Source of the DNA: Streptomyces sp. 35G-GA-8
Lineage (GTDB): Bacteria > Actinomycetota > Actinomycetes > Streptomycetales > Streptomycetaceae
Direction: 5' to 3'
NCBI RefSeq assembly: GCF_023534745.1
Contig: NZ_JAMHJQ010000012.1
Location: 1-64,000 of the forward strand
DNA: 64,000 bases
In this document: piece by piece, positions 8,997-18,883 of the stretch
How positions within the stretch are numbered: position 1 is the stretch's first letter
How the letters are laid out: each line of letters begins with the position of its first letter
Program-made: the position numbers and the translations under genes
Notes under the pieces: model-generated
The model's input: the letters and a program-made list of their open reading frames with translations, nothing else
Told to the model about the DNA's origin: nothing
Database searches by the model: none

Positions 8997-9209
8997 TGCC
9001 TGGAGGCCCGGCGGCGGTCGGCGCGCGCGTCCGGGATCGGTGTCGGGGCGACGTCGGGCGGCAGGATCCGCAGGGCACGCACGACGGTGCGGCCGGCGCA
9101 GGGGCATGCGCCGGGGCAGAGGTACGCGCCCCGAACACTGTTCTGAGCAGCGGCGACCGCCGTTGCAGGCGTTCTAGCGCCGGGAGGCCAGGGTTCGTAG
9201 TCTCGATGA

Positions 9210-10502
9210 ATGGCCAACGGCGTCTGGCACACGGGCTACGAGATCGTCGTCCATCTCACCCACGCAGATCTCGGTCATGAGGACCGGCCCGGCCTGCTGG
9301 AGGAAATCACCCGGCCGGTCGGAGAACGGGACCGGCAGTTGCTGGAGTGCCTGGAGCACCACGAGGACGGGGTGTGCCAGGCCGAAGGGGAGGGCCGCAC
9401 GCCGTGGATGTCGATCCGTCAGCGAACGGTCGACGGCATCACAACGCTGGTCGCGGCGCACCTGCCGCTGCGTACGTCAGCGACCTCAGAGGAGTCGGAC
9501 AAGCACAAGGCGATGAAAGAACGCATCGCCCGCACCGCCCAGGAACATGGCTTGGAAGCCGAGGTGGAGGTCCGGGCGGGCGACGGGCGGATACGCACCG
9601 ACGTCCTGGTCGCCGGGCCGGCGGGGATGGTGGGGTGGGAAGCGCAGTACTCCCCCATCACCGCGGCAACGGTCCGGAACCGGTCCCGCAGGGCCGTCGA
9701 GCATGGCATCACGCCTCTGTGGGTGACCAGCGACGGGTCCTCAGCGCTGATCGACCGGACGCCGTGGGTGCTGGTGGATGACCAGCCCTGGCAAGTGATC
9801 GCCGGCCGGAAGTCGATCCTGGTCAGCGCCGGGGCCAGGCACTTGCAGGAATGGCGGTGCGACGAGCACCGGCAGCGCCCCTGCCCCGGAACCGGCGGCA
9901 TGCGGGCATGCGGCGGGTTCCATGTCCACTGGGACCTGCCTGCCCTGTGCCTTCCGCCGAAGCCGACGCCGAAGCTGGACGAACTCGTTCTCACCAGCGC
10001 GACGGGAAGCTGGGTACCGATGCGTATCCCCGACCCCGGCGACACGCGGTTGACGGCCCGGATGTGGGTCCCCGAACAGGACCGTGCCCGCTGGCGTGAG
10101 ATCGTCGGGGCGCCCGAACCGGAGTTGGACGAGGAAGACCGGGCGGTCGACGGCCGGCTGACGTTCACTCGCGACGAGTTGGATACACGCTGCCGGTACG
10201 GGGAGAGGACCCACGTCTTCGACGACGCCAGGAGATACCGAGCGACCCCCGCAGCCGCCGCACTGCACACCTGGGACGAAGTTCCCCAACGCCTTTACCG
10301 CATTCCCCACAAAGAACAGCGCATCATCCTCGATGACGCGGGACGTCAGCACGCAGCCCGGCATCTGCGATGCATGCCCTGGCATATCGGCCCGTGTGCC
10401 GGATGTGGCACGCCCATCGACCGCTACGGCCCCTACCCCTCTCATGCCTGCTCGACATGCCGCGGCAAAGTCCGTGTCGCCGCTGGATCCCGAAGCACGT
10501 GA
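9210..10502 (+). CDS. CoiA-like competence/nuclease-domain protein with C-terminal zinc ribbon
   Basis: A 430-residue protein. The N-terminal half contains a nuclease-like arrangement seen in CoiA-family proteins: ESDKHKAMKERIAR, then RIRTDVLVAG (candidate catalytic Asp) and VGWEAQYSPI (Glu-x-Gln). This corresponds to the D...ExQ core of restriction-like nucleases. The C-terminus has CAGCGTP and HACSTCRGK, which should bind one zinc. Other Cys/His residues in the middle (WRCDEHRQRPCPG, MRACGGFHVHW) may form another metal site. The start is uncertain, as no strong ribosome binding site is obvious. The gene stands alone between element fragments. Its role in Streptomyces is unknown; DNA binding or cleavage is inference. 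Confidence 0.7.
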   Translation: MANGVWHTGYEIVVHLTHADLGHEDRPGLLEEITRPVGERDRQLLECLEHHEDGVCQAEGEGRTPWMSIRQRTVDGITTLVAAHLPLRTSATSEESDKHKAMKERIARTAQEHGLEAEVEVRAGDGRIRTDVLVAGPAGMVGWEAQYSPITAATVRNRSRRAVEHGITPLWVTSDGSSALIDRTPWVLVDDQPWQVIAGRKSILVSAGARHLQEWRCDEHRQRPCPGTGGMRACGGFHVHWDLPALCLPPKPTPKLDELVLTSATGSWVPMRIPDPGDTRLTARMWVPEQDRARWREIVGAPEPELDEEDRAVDGRLTFTRDELDTRCRYGERTHVFDDARRYRATPAAAALHTWDEVPQRLYRIPHKEQRIILDDAGRQHAARHLRCMPWHIGPCAGCGTPIDRYGPYPSHACSTCRGKVRVAAGSRST

Positions 10503-10743
10503 CGGAACGCTACGCCCGATGACAGTGGGGCTCCTGGCTGATGGCTGCCGGAGATCAGCTGAACAGGCCCGCGGTCATCTCGAACGCGGGTCGAACGGCT
10601 CGGTAACCGCGACCTGGTCGGCCGTCAACGAGCTCGAAGAGCGCATCCTGGCGAGAGTAGAGGAATCGTAGAACTCGGCCCAAAAGCTGGACACACGTAC
10701 AACGCCTCGCCTGCGGGCGCGTCGCTCGGGAGACTCGCAAGTA

Positions 10744-10799
10744 GCGGCCGTTCTCCTGGGCTTCGTGACTCGACATCTCGAAGCATCGAGAACGGCCGC
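10744..10799. repeat. 12-bp inverted repeat
   Basis: GCGGCCGTTCTC at 10744-10755 is repeated as its exact reverse complement at 10788-10799, with 32 bases between. It lies about 240 bases downstream of the CoiA-like gene and could be a transcription terminator or an element end. Confidence 0.6.
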
Positions 10800-10970
10800 C
10801 TCCATTGTCCCCCAAAGAACCGCAGATCAGCAGGTCGGGTGACCTGTGAGGTTAATCGTCAAGCCGATACCAGAGGCGCACCGAAGGGCAGGAAATCAGG
10901 CGCTTGCTCAGCATGGATGTCGATGAACTCTCTCTAGTTCCAAACGCCCCTGGAGCCCCGTTACTGCAGA

Positions 10971-11125
10971 TCAGGCGGTGCCGTTCAGGTAGGCAGACTG
11001 GCCATGGATTTGGCCGTCCCCGACCTTGTGGACCCAGATGGTAATCGGGGTCCCTTCGGCAATATTGCCCGACTTCCATACGGAGCAATACGGCGCATTA
11101 TGCCCCTCCGTCGTGGCGAGTCGAT
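10971..11125 (-). pseudogene. Possible C-terminal fragment of an unknown protein
   Basis: A frame on the minus strand ends in TGA at 10971-10973 and reads, in part, YCSVWKSGNIAEGTPITIWV then KVGDGQIHGQSAYLNGTA. The amino-acid pattern (alternating hydrophobics, Gly turns) is protein-like and unlike antisense noise. The upstream part is cut off where an IS110 remnant begins. I do not recognise the family. Confidence 0.35.
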
Positions 11126-11136
11126 CTATATCCCCA

Positions 11137-11885
11137 TCCCGACCCCGCGCTGGAGCGGGCCTTCGACTACAGCGGTCACAAGGGGCGCTGGTGCTGCTGA
11201 CGGGCTACCAGACGCCGGCCGCGATCTGCCGCCGCGGCCGGGCGAGGCCGACGGCCTGGCTCGCCAGCTGCGGCGCCCGGGGCGCCGGCACAGTTGCAGC
11301 GGCCGCGCTGGAAGCGGCTCAGGCCCAGCAGGCCGCGCTGCCCGGCGAGGATGTCGCCGGGCAGATCGTCGCCGATCCGGCCACGCGGATCCTGGCTCCG
11401 GACGACCGGCTGAAGCGCATCCACCAGCAGGTCTGTGAGACGTTCCGTAGCCACGCGCAGGCGGAAATCATCGAGTCCCTGCCCGGCATGGGACCGATAT
11501 TCGCAGCCGAGTTCGCTGTCGCCGCCGGCGACCTGGCCGCCTACGCCGACGCGGGCCACCCGGCCTCCGCGGCCGGAGTGGTGCCGGTTCCGCGTGACTC
11601 CGGACGACGCACGGGCAACTACCACCGGCCCAAGCGCTACAGCCGCCGTATGCGACAGGTGTTCTACATCCGCGCAGACCAGCATGATGCGTGAGGGGCC
11701 GAACCGGGGCCTCTACCTCAAGAAGCTGGGCGAAGGCTACAGACATGTTCAGGCCGTCATCGCGCTGGCCCGCCGACGCGCGCGCGTGCTGTGGGCGCTG
11801 TTGCGTGACGGACGTTGCGTGACGGACGGGTTTTCACCTCCTCCCCAACGATCACCCAGGCGGCTCGACTTCGTCATTGAGGCTC
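11137..11885 (+). pseudogene. IS110-family transposase remnant with two frameshifts
   Basis: Three successive frames reconstruct the C-terminal two thirds of an IS110 transposase. First comes PDPALERAFDYSGHKG, then after a frame change near 11180 ALVLLTGYQTPAA through the transposase_20 motif IESLPGMGPIFAAEF and RDSGRRTGNYHRPKRYSRR. After a second change near 11665 comes SAQTSMMREGPNRGLYLKK and HVQAVIALARRRARVLWALL. The catalytic N-terminal DEDD part is absent. The copy is inactive. Confidence 0.8.
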
Positions 11886-12180
11886 CCCCTGTTCCTCATC
11901 GGTGGCCAGCAGCGTCGCCGGACGGCGCGCATCACCGTGTCGCCGCCGCAGCGTCGCCTACCGTCCACCCCGTACCGCGACAGCTCCGCCAGCCGCCGCG
12001 GCGGTATACCCGCGACGTCCAGCACTCCCATCCCCAGACCGGCGATCTCCGCCGCCCGCTCCAGCGACCACTTCATCTGCGGACCGGACACCCGCACCAG
12101 CCCTCGGCGCAACCGGTCCAGCTCGGAGACCCGAGCGCGGGCCAGCGGCGGGGGCACGTCCGCAGGTCCGGCCCCACGAC
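11885..12180 (-). pseudogene. Internal fragment of a Tn3-family (DUF4158-type) transposase
   Basis: The minus-strand frame has SELDRLRRGLVRVSGPQM, LERAAEIAGLGMGVLDVAGI and PPRRLAELSRYGVDG. It continues in a shifted frame as RHGDARR and ATLLAT. This pattern belongs to the N-terminal region of actinobacterial Tn3-like transposases. Both ends are missing and the fragment abuts the IS110 remnant. Confidence 0.6.
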
Positions 12181-12414
12181 GATTCAGCGGTGCCACGCGC
12201 ACTCGACGTCGACAGCGCCTCTCAGCTGCCGGAAACCCCACCCGTCACGCACTAGTGTGCAACACACTGCACGATCATGGCCCCGTCTTCCCGAGGCACC
12301 GCTCAGTGCCGCGCCGGCTCGGGGCCGACGAGCCCCCGCCGGCCCCGAGCCGGCCATCACCACCGACTTCAATCACCTCGCGGTCAAGCTCCGCGACCCG
12401 CCCTGGAGGCAGCC

Positions 12415-13311
12415 ATGCCGAATGACCGTCCCTATGCGGAGAAGAAGTTCGCCGAGATCAACGGGGTCCGGATGGCCTACATCGACGAGGGAGAGGGGGC
12501 TCCGATCATCTTCCAGCACGGCAACCCGACCTCGTCCTATCTGTGGCGCAACGTGATGCCGTACCTGGAGGGTCTGGGTCGGCTGATCGCCTGCGACCTC
12601 GTCGGGATGGGCGACTCCGCCCCGCTGCCGTCGTCGGGCCCCGACAGCTACTCCTACCAGGAGCAGCGGGAATACCTGTTCGCGCTCTGGGATCATCTCG
12701 ACCTCGGCGACGACGCCGTGTTCGTCGTGCACGACTGGGGTTCCGCGCTCGGGTTCGACTGGGCCTATCAGCATCAGGACCGAGTCGCCGGAATCGCCTA
12801 CATGGAGGCGATCGTGGCTCCGAGGGAGTGGGAGGACTTTCGCGTGGGCCGGGAAATCTTCCAGGCACTGCGTTCTCCGGCCGGCGAGTCGATGGTGATC
12901 TCCGACAACGTCTTCGTCGAAAAGGTCCTTCCGGACGGAGTCCTGCGGGACATGACCGAGGAGGAGATGGCCGTCTACCGCGCGCCCTACCTCACTCCCG
13001 GTGAGAGCCGGCGACCCACGCTGAGCTGGCCTCGCCAGCTGCCGATCGCGGGTGAACCCGCCGACGTGGCGCGGATCGTCGAGACCTACGGCCAGTGGCT
13101 GGCCACCTCGCCGGTGCCGAAGCTGTACTTCGAGGTTGACCCCGGCGTGATCCTGCTCGGGAGACAGCGCGAGTTCTGCCGGGCCTGGCCGAACCAGACC
13201 CAGGTGAACGTGCCGGGTAACCACTTCGTCCAGGAGGACAGTGCCGATCTGATCGGCCCCGCGGTGGCGGACTTCGTGCGGAAGATCCGCGGCACCGAAC
13301 CGAGTCGGTAA
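12415..13311 (+). CDS. dhaA: Haloalkane dehalogenase
   Basis: A 298-residue alpha/beta hydrolase that hydrolyses a carbon-halogen bond in haloalkanes to give an alcohol and halide. The start is the ATG at 12415 behind TGGAGGC. The residues match subfamily II enzymes such as LinB and DhaA with an offset of one: Asn37 in [10 protein letters not shown] and Trp108 for halide binding, nucleophile Asp107 in [10 protein letters not shown], acid Glu131 in YMEAIVAP and catalytic His271 in NHFVQED. Length and motifs are complete. It is a single-gene unit followed by a strong terminator. The substrate cannot be told from sequence. Confidence 0.93.
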   Translation: MPNDRPYAEKKFAEINGVRMAYIDEGEGAPIIFQHGNPTSSYLWRNVMPYLEGLGRLIACDLVGMGDSAPLPSSGPDSYSYQEQREYLFALWDHLDLGDDAVFVVHDWGSALGFDWAYQHQDRVAGIAYMEAIVAPREWEDFRVGREIFQALRSPAGESMVISDNVFVEKVLPDGVLRDMTEEEMAVYRAPYLTPGESRRPTLSWPRQLPIAGEPADVARIVETYGQWLATSPVPKLYFEVDPGVILLGRQREFCRAWPNQTQVNVPGNHFVQEDSADLIGPAVADFVRKIRGTEPSR

Positions 13312-13339
13312 CCGAGGCAGGTGCCGATCCGCGATCCCC

Positions 13340-13379
13340 GGCACCCCGCCCGGCCGCCGACGCGGCCGGGCGGGGTGCC
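13340..13379 (+). terminator. Strong hairpin terminator after the dehalogenase gene
   Basis: A perfect 17-base inverted repeat (GGCACCCCGCCCGGCCG and its reverse complement) with a 6-base loop starts 28 bases after the dehalogenase stop codon. There is no long T-run, as is common in Streptomyces. It may also serve the convergent thioredoxin gene. Confidence 0.85.
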
Positions 13380-13509
13380 GCATGCATCGCGAGCGCGATC
13401 CTGAACCCCAGGTCGTCGATACGCAGGGTCGGGTGGCTCTTACGGCGGCAGGACGCCCGGTACACCCCGGGGCGGACGGGGCGGCCGAGCCAGCTGGAGG
13501 AGAGGACGG

Positions 13510-13986
13510 TCAGACGCCGTTGCGGCTGAGGAAGTCCGCGATGTCGGACTTCGACGCCGGGCCGATACGGGTGGCGGTTACCCGGCCGCCCTTGAACAGA
13601 TGCAGGGTGGGGATCGCGGTGACGTTGTACCTCGGGTGGGTGTCGGGGTACCGGTCGATGTCGTGCCAGGCCACGGTGGCACGGCCGGAGTAATCCCGGG
13701 CGGTCTCCGCCGCCGGCGTCTTCAGCATCCTGCACGGCCCCGACCACTCGGCGCAGAAGACGACCAGGACCGGCACGCCGGACCTGAGCACGTCGTTCCC
13801 GAACGAGGCGTCCGTGGTCGTGATGACAGTGCCCGCCGCAGCGGCACGCACACCCGCCGGCGCCACCGTGCCCCCGGCAGCCTGCGAGGCCTGCACCGCC
13901 GTCCCGGACACCGCCAGCGCCAGCGTCCCCGCCACCACCGCCGCGACACGACCCCCACGACGGCTCATCCTGCTCACAGCACGCAC
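13510..13986 (-). CDS. Exported thioredoxin-fold protein lacking the first active-site cysteine
   Basis: A 158-residue protein. I prefer the GTG at 13986, five bases behind AGGAGG; an ATG at 13968 is a fallback. The N-terminus has MSRRGGRV and an Ala/Val-rich segment, a likely export signal. The thioredoxin fold shows VLVVFCAEWSGPCRMLKTP, then YNVTAIPTLHLFKGG with the cis-Pro and a C-terminal helix. The usual WCGPC is WSGPC, so the nucleophilic cysteine is replaced by Ser; another Cys lies four residues before it. Ordinary disulfide reductase activity is therefore doubtful. Role unknown. Confidence 0.75.
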   Translation of the reverse strand: MRAVSRMSRRGGRVAAVVAGTLALAVSGTAVQASQAAGGTVAPAGVRAAAAGTVITTTDASFGNDVLRSGVPVLVVFCAEWSGPCRMLKTPAAETARDYSGRATVAWHDIDRYPDTHPRYNVTAIPTLHLFKGGRVTATRIGPASKSDIADFLSRNGV

Positions 13987-14173
13987 AACGACCTCCTGCG
14001 GTTCCCCTCCGTCCCCGCACGGGGCCGAAGGCAGCGAATACATGACCGGCACGCGGCGCCCTTGCCTCCAGAAGGCTCGGCCGAACGGTGCAAATCATTC
14101 CGGCATCACCCCTCATTCACCCCTTCGCATGAACCGGCCGTCGCGACCGGTGCGGGTCCTGCTCGTCAGTGGG

Positions 14174-14350
14174 TCAGATCCGCCAGATGCGGATGCGGTC
14201 GGCGGCGTCGTACGCGTCGGTGCGCCCTTTGTCGATGTCGCGCGCGAGGTCGATCAGCGCGCCGTACGCGGCGTCGCTGCCTTCGCCTGTGGCGTCCATG
14301 TACGCGACGGCGACGGCGATGCCGGTGGCGAACAGTGCATTGCGTGCGGG
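14174..14350 (-). pseudogene. C-terminal fragment of an unknown protein
   Basis: A minus-strand frame ending in TGA reads NALFATGIAVAVAYMDATG, EGSDAAYGALIDLARDIDKG and RTDAYDAADRIRIWRI. The sequence is helical and protein-like, but its 5' part is lost where Tn3 sequence begins. I do not know the family. Confidence 0.35.
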
Positions 14351-14494
14351 GAGGGGCGCAGCCGGTGCTGGCTGTTACGGCAGGCTGCCGCAACAGCCAG
14401 CGGTTTTGGTGTTGTTACCGGTTTTCTTCGTGTCGACGAAGGCTGTGTCCACGACGATGCGCGGGGGGCTCATCCGGGGCGGGACGTTTCGTGG

Positions 14495-14815
14495 TCTTGT
14501 CGAATATGGAGTCCTCCAACGGCGCGAACTCCGTGATCGCCTACGGCAAGGGCGGAGAAATCGCCTCCAACCGGCACGACGCACAAGAGATGTTCGTCCT
14601 ATGCCTGCGCATCCTCCAGTCCGCCTTGGTGTACGTGAACACCCTGATGCTCCAGGACATCCTCGGAGAACCGGAGTGGGCGGACCTTCTCACGCCCACC
14701 GACCGCCGCGGCCTGACGCCGCCCTCCTGGTCGCATGTCCGGCCCTACGGCGAGGTGAACGTCGACATGGGCGCCCGCCTCGACCTCGCCGCTGCCTCTG
14801 TGCCGGGCCCCGTAC
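14495..14815 (+). pseudogene. C-terminal fragment of a Tn3-family transposase
   Basis: The frame has SNMESSNGANSVIAYGKGGE, EMFVLCLRILQSALVYVNTL and HVRPYGEVNVDMGARLDL, the conserved C-terminal region of actinobacterial Tn3 transposases. It is cut on both sides and near the 5' end the frame is disrupted. It is the only Tn3 fragment here on the plus strand with this region. Confidence 0.75.
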
Positions 14816-14960
14816 CCCAGCCGGCCAGGCGGCGCGATCCACCGGCCGGCACCGACTCCTACCGCCTCGCCAGCACCCGAGCCCGAACCTAACAGCCCGC
14901 AGCGGGCTGACCCCGGAAAACACCGAACCGCTGGTCAGGGCACCTGCCAGGCTCCGCCTC

Positions 14961-15464
14961 GTGGAGATACTCGATGTCCTGACCAGCATGGCGAAGACAG
15001 GCCGACTGGGCCCGGTGTTCAGCGGAGCCGACTGGAACGAAGTGACCGCCGCGCTCGGTGAGCCATGGGACTTCGGCGCGATGAGCCGGAACAGGAAGTG
15101 GCCGAGGCTCTTCGCCTACGGGGACCTTGAGTTGAGTGTCTGCCGCTGCCGCAAGATCTCCCTCATCTGCGTCCAGACCTGGCGTGACGTCGTCGAACTC
15201 CCTCCGTCGGTTCTCGCAGGGACGGGCACCTTCCCAGCAAGGCTGCGACACACGGACGTCGTTTCCGCCTTGGACAAGGCCGGCTGTTCCTGGGCGCCGT
15301 ATGCTCCGCTGACCTTCGGCGACCAGTTCTCACTTGTGGTGATTCCGTCTGGAGCGAACTTCACCTTCGAAATCCCTGAGGACGAGGAACCCGTGCTGAA
15401 CGTCATGGGACTGCCCTGCGACGGACACGACTGCTCCGCACGGACTGCAAGCCAAGATCACTGA
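14961..15464 (+). CDS. Hypothetical protein
   Basis: An open frame of 167 codons if it starts at the GTG at 14961; the ATG at 14988 is an alternative. It has regular protein-like composition: MAKTGRLGPVFSGADWNEVT, AALGEPWDFG, then a central LFAYGDLELSVCRCRKISLI strand pair and an acidic end. I recognise no catalytic motif. It resembles small orphan Streptomyces proteins that occur singly. The gene lies between a Tn3 fragment and a MITE-like repeat, which suggests it arrived as cargo or was left after rearrangement. Confidence 0.6.
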   Translation: MEILDVLTSMAKTGRLGPVFSGADWNEVTAALGEPWDFGAMSRNRKWPRLFAYGDLELSVCRCRKISLICVQTWRDVVELPPSVLAGTGTFPARLRHTDVVSALDKAGCSWAPYAPLTFGDQFSLVVIPSGANFTFEIPEDEEPVLNVMGLPCDGHDCSARTASQDH

Positions 15465-15481
15465 CGCGAAGCGCCGTCAAA

Positions 15482-15638
15482 ACTCGGGTTCTGGCACACA
15501 TTCCGTGAACGATCTTGAAGTCTCGCTACGGTGGCAGGGGCATCTGTCGACTGGCCGGCACCAACGCCGCGCAGCCAGAGCTGGTTGAGTCCGTCGCCGA
15601 GTCCGTTCACGGAATGTGTGCCTGAACCAAATCTCGAT
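15482..15638. repeat. MITE-like element with inverted ends
   Basis: GGTTCTGGCACACATTCCGT at 15488-15507 recurs as an inverted copy at about 15608-15630 with one mismatch (GGTTCAGGC...), so the two ends face each other across roughly 100 bases with no transposase frame. Single copies of the same end sequence occur at 17418-17443 and, diverged, at 49933-49960. This is the structure of a non-autonomous element or of two opposing IS ends with the interior deleted. Confidence 0.65.
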
Positions 15639-15755
15639 CAACGCGATGCCCTGCAAGGACATGTCGACGAGCCTAAGCAACCCGCGGCCCGGCAGCACCC
15701 AGGGGTGCGGCCACCGCCCCGCGGAAGCACCCTGCCGATTTCTTACCTGTTCCGC

Positions 15756-15786
15756 TTGCTTGGAGTGCACTCCAAGGCCATAGCGT
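15756..15786 (+). promoter_or_regulatory. MerR-type promoter/operator for the aldo/keto reductase gene
   Basis: The perfect palindrome CTTGGAGTGCACTCCAAG (15759-15776) lies between TTGCTT (15756-15761) and TAGCGT (15781-15786), read as -35 and -10. The spacer is 19 bases, the long spacing that MerR-family activators correct by twisting DNA. It is about 125 bases before the reductase start. No MerR gene is next to it in this window. Confidence 0.8.
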
Positions 15787-15789
15787 TGA

Positions 15790-17093
<1,304 letters not shown>

Positions 17094-17211
17094 CGTTGGA
17101 TGGGCGGATCCGGGATCGGTCCTACAGAACCGTGGACAATCCATAGGGACCAGCATCGAAACCCGCAGATCGCTGCCCAGTCAGTGGCCAGCGGCGAAAG
17201 GAACCTACAAC

Positions 17212-17300
17212 GCGGACACGCGCACACGCTCAGCAGGTCACGCAAGCGCCCTCGCCGCAAACCACACACGGACGACTGCAAGCCAATGCAGTAGAGGGAC
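17212..17300. repeat. Dispersed repeat, copy 1
   Basis: About 85 bases here, including CAAACCACACACGGACGACT and GCAAGCCAATGCAGT, recur at 33221-33306 in the same orientation with a few differences and one 3-base gap. It probably derives from the end of an insertion element that I cannot name. Confidence 0.7.
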
Positions 17301-17417
17301 CTGAGCCGGCCGCGCGCGGCTTCGACCGCTTCGACCATCGACATCTGAGGGACGACCAGCCTCTCTCACCGAGAACACCTGTGTTGTTGTCCTGGCAAGC
17401 ACCCCGCTGCTGCCACA

Positions 17418-17443
17418 ACTCGGGTTCTGGCTCACATTCCGTG
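17418..17443. repeat. Solo copy of the IS-end repeat
   Basis: AACTCGGGTTCTGGCTCACA followed by TTCCGT matches the end of the MITE-like element at 15482. It lies just outside the first IS701 element. Confidence 0.6.
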
Positions 17444-17463
17444 TAGCTGTTACGGACAACTAG

Positions 17464-18855
17464 TACTGCAGCGGTTCTTTTGTGTGACGGTGGGTCGGTT
17501 TCTGGTGGTGTGTGGCCTCGTCGTTTGTAGTGGCTGGTGCGGGCTTGGTGTTGTCTGCGGCGGCGCCAGTTGGACCAGTGCAGGACATGCTCGGGCTGGG
17601 CCGGGTGAGCCGGCTCATGAGGTGTCGGAGTTCGGGGAGGGTGAGGGGTATGAGCTGGGAGGATCCGTTTCTGCTTTCCCGGTGTCGAGTTCGCGGGCCC
17701 GCAGGACGGTGAGGCAGGCGTGGGCTGCCATGGCCAGGGTGATGTGGCGGTGCCAGCCGTCGTAGCGGCGGACCTGGTAGTCGTCCAGGCCGCATTCCTG
17801 CTTCGCTGTCTGGAAGCATTCCTCCACTGCCCACCGGCTGCCGGCCACATGGATGAGTTCGTCGAGTGTGGTACCGGCCGGGCAGTAGGCGATGTAGTAG
17901 GAGATCTGTCCGGGTCGGCGGACGCTGCGGCGGGCGATGACCCAGTGCCGGCGGTCGGGCCGGTGCCAGGGGCGGACTTCGACACGGGCCCAGTCGTAGA
18001 CCCGGGGGCCGTGGGCGCCGTTGCCGCAGGAACGGCGCTTCCACTTCTGTCTCGGGAGACCGGGAAACAGGTCGTGGACGGGGTGGTCGATGGCCCAGCG
18101 TGTGACGACGGTGTCGTGCCGGGTGGTGGCCATGACGTGGAAGACATCGGCTCGCTCGAGTTCGGTCCGCCAGCCTTTGGAGAAGCCGTAGGCGGCGTCC
18201 GCGGTCACCCACCTGAACGGGATCTTCTCCGTGACGGCCCGGCGGACCATGGCCCTGGCCATGACGACCTTCGTCTCGAAGGCGACCGTGTCCCCGATGC
18301 CGGCGGCCCGGCACCGTTCCCGGTCATCCGTCCATGACGTGGGCAGATACAGGCGGCGGTCGATCAGTGTGCGTCCACGGCGGCCGGCATAGGCGAGGAA
18401 CACTCCGATCTGGGAGTTCTCCGTACGTCCCGCCGTGCCGGAGTACTGCCGCTGGACACCCGCCGAGCGGACACCCTTCTTCAGGAAACCCGTGTCGTCC
18501 ACGATCAGCACCGCTTCCGGGTCGCCCAGGTGCTCGACCACATAGTCCCGCGTGTCGTCGAGGACCTCATCGGCGTCCCAGTCGATCCGGTTCAGCAGCC
18601 GTTGGATCCGGTCCGGGCCCGCATGGCCTGCCTCCTCGGCCAGCGTCCATCCGTTCTTCCGCTCCAGCGGAGCGATCAGTCCCCGCATATACGCAAGCGC
18701 CGACTCACGCGGCTCAGACCTGGAAAACCGGTGCACGAAACGCTTATGCAGAGTCTTCAACTCACCAGCCCACGAACGGACATCAATCAGTTCCCCACCC
18801 ATGAACAGACCAACGACCCACCTGCCCAACCGTCACCACAAGGACCGTTGCAGTA
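17464..18855 (-). mobile_element. Complete IS701-family insertion sequence (element A)
   Basis: A 1392-bp element with one transposase gene. Terminal inverted repeats begin TACTGCAGCGGTTCTT (left) and TACTGCAACGGTCCTT (right, read inward). It is flanked on both sides by CTAG (17460-17463 and 18856-18859), the YTAR-type target duplication of this family. It has every sign of being intact. Confidence 0.9.
17615..18802 (-). CDS. IS701-family transposase (element A)
   Basis: A 395-residue DDE transposase if it starts at the ATG at 18802; an in-frame GTG at 18829 would add nine residues. Catalytic positions are visible as LIVDDTGFLKKG (first Asp), RWVTADAAYG (second Asp) and GSRWAVEECFQTAKQECGLD (Glu), in the usual order. 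YSGTAGRTENSQIGVFLAY is the family signature in the middle. There are no stops or frame changes, so the enzyme should be active. Confidence 0.92.
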   Translation of the reverse strand: MGGELIDVRSWAGELKTLHKRFVHRFSRSEPRESALAYMRGLIAPLERKNGWTLAEEAGHAGPDRIQRLLNRIDWDADEVLDDTRDYVVEHLGDPEAVLIVDDTGFLKKGVRSAGVQRQYSGTAGRTENSQIGVFLAYAGRRGRTLIDRRLYLPTSWTDDRERCRAAGIGDTVAFETKVVMARAMVRRAVTEKIPFRWVTADAAYGFSKGWRTELERADVFHVMATTRHDTVVTRWAIDHPVHDLFPGLPRQKWKRRSCGNGAHGPRVYDWARVEVRPWHRPDRRHWVIARRSVRRPGQISYYIAYCPAGTTLDELIHVAGSRWAVEECFQTAKQECGLDDYQVRRYDGWHRHITLAMAAHACLTVLRARELDTGKAETDPPSSYPSPSPNSDTS

Positions 18856-18883
18856 CTAGTACTCCAGCTGTAGATCGCGATCT

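Noticed and set aside
8415-9107. Complete TetR gene
   Set aside because: Only the helix-turn-helix part is convincing; the rest degenerates and includes a Tn3 scrap in another frame.
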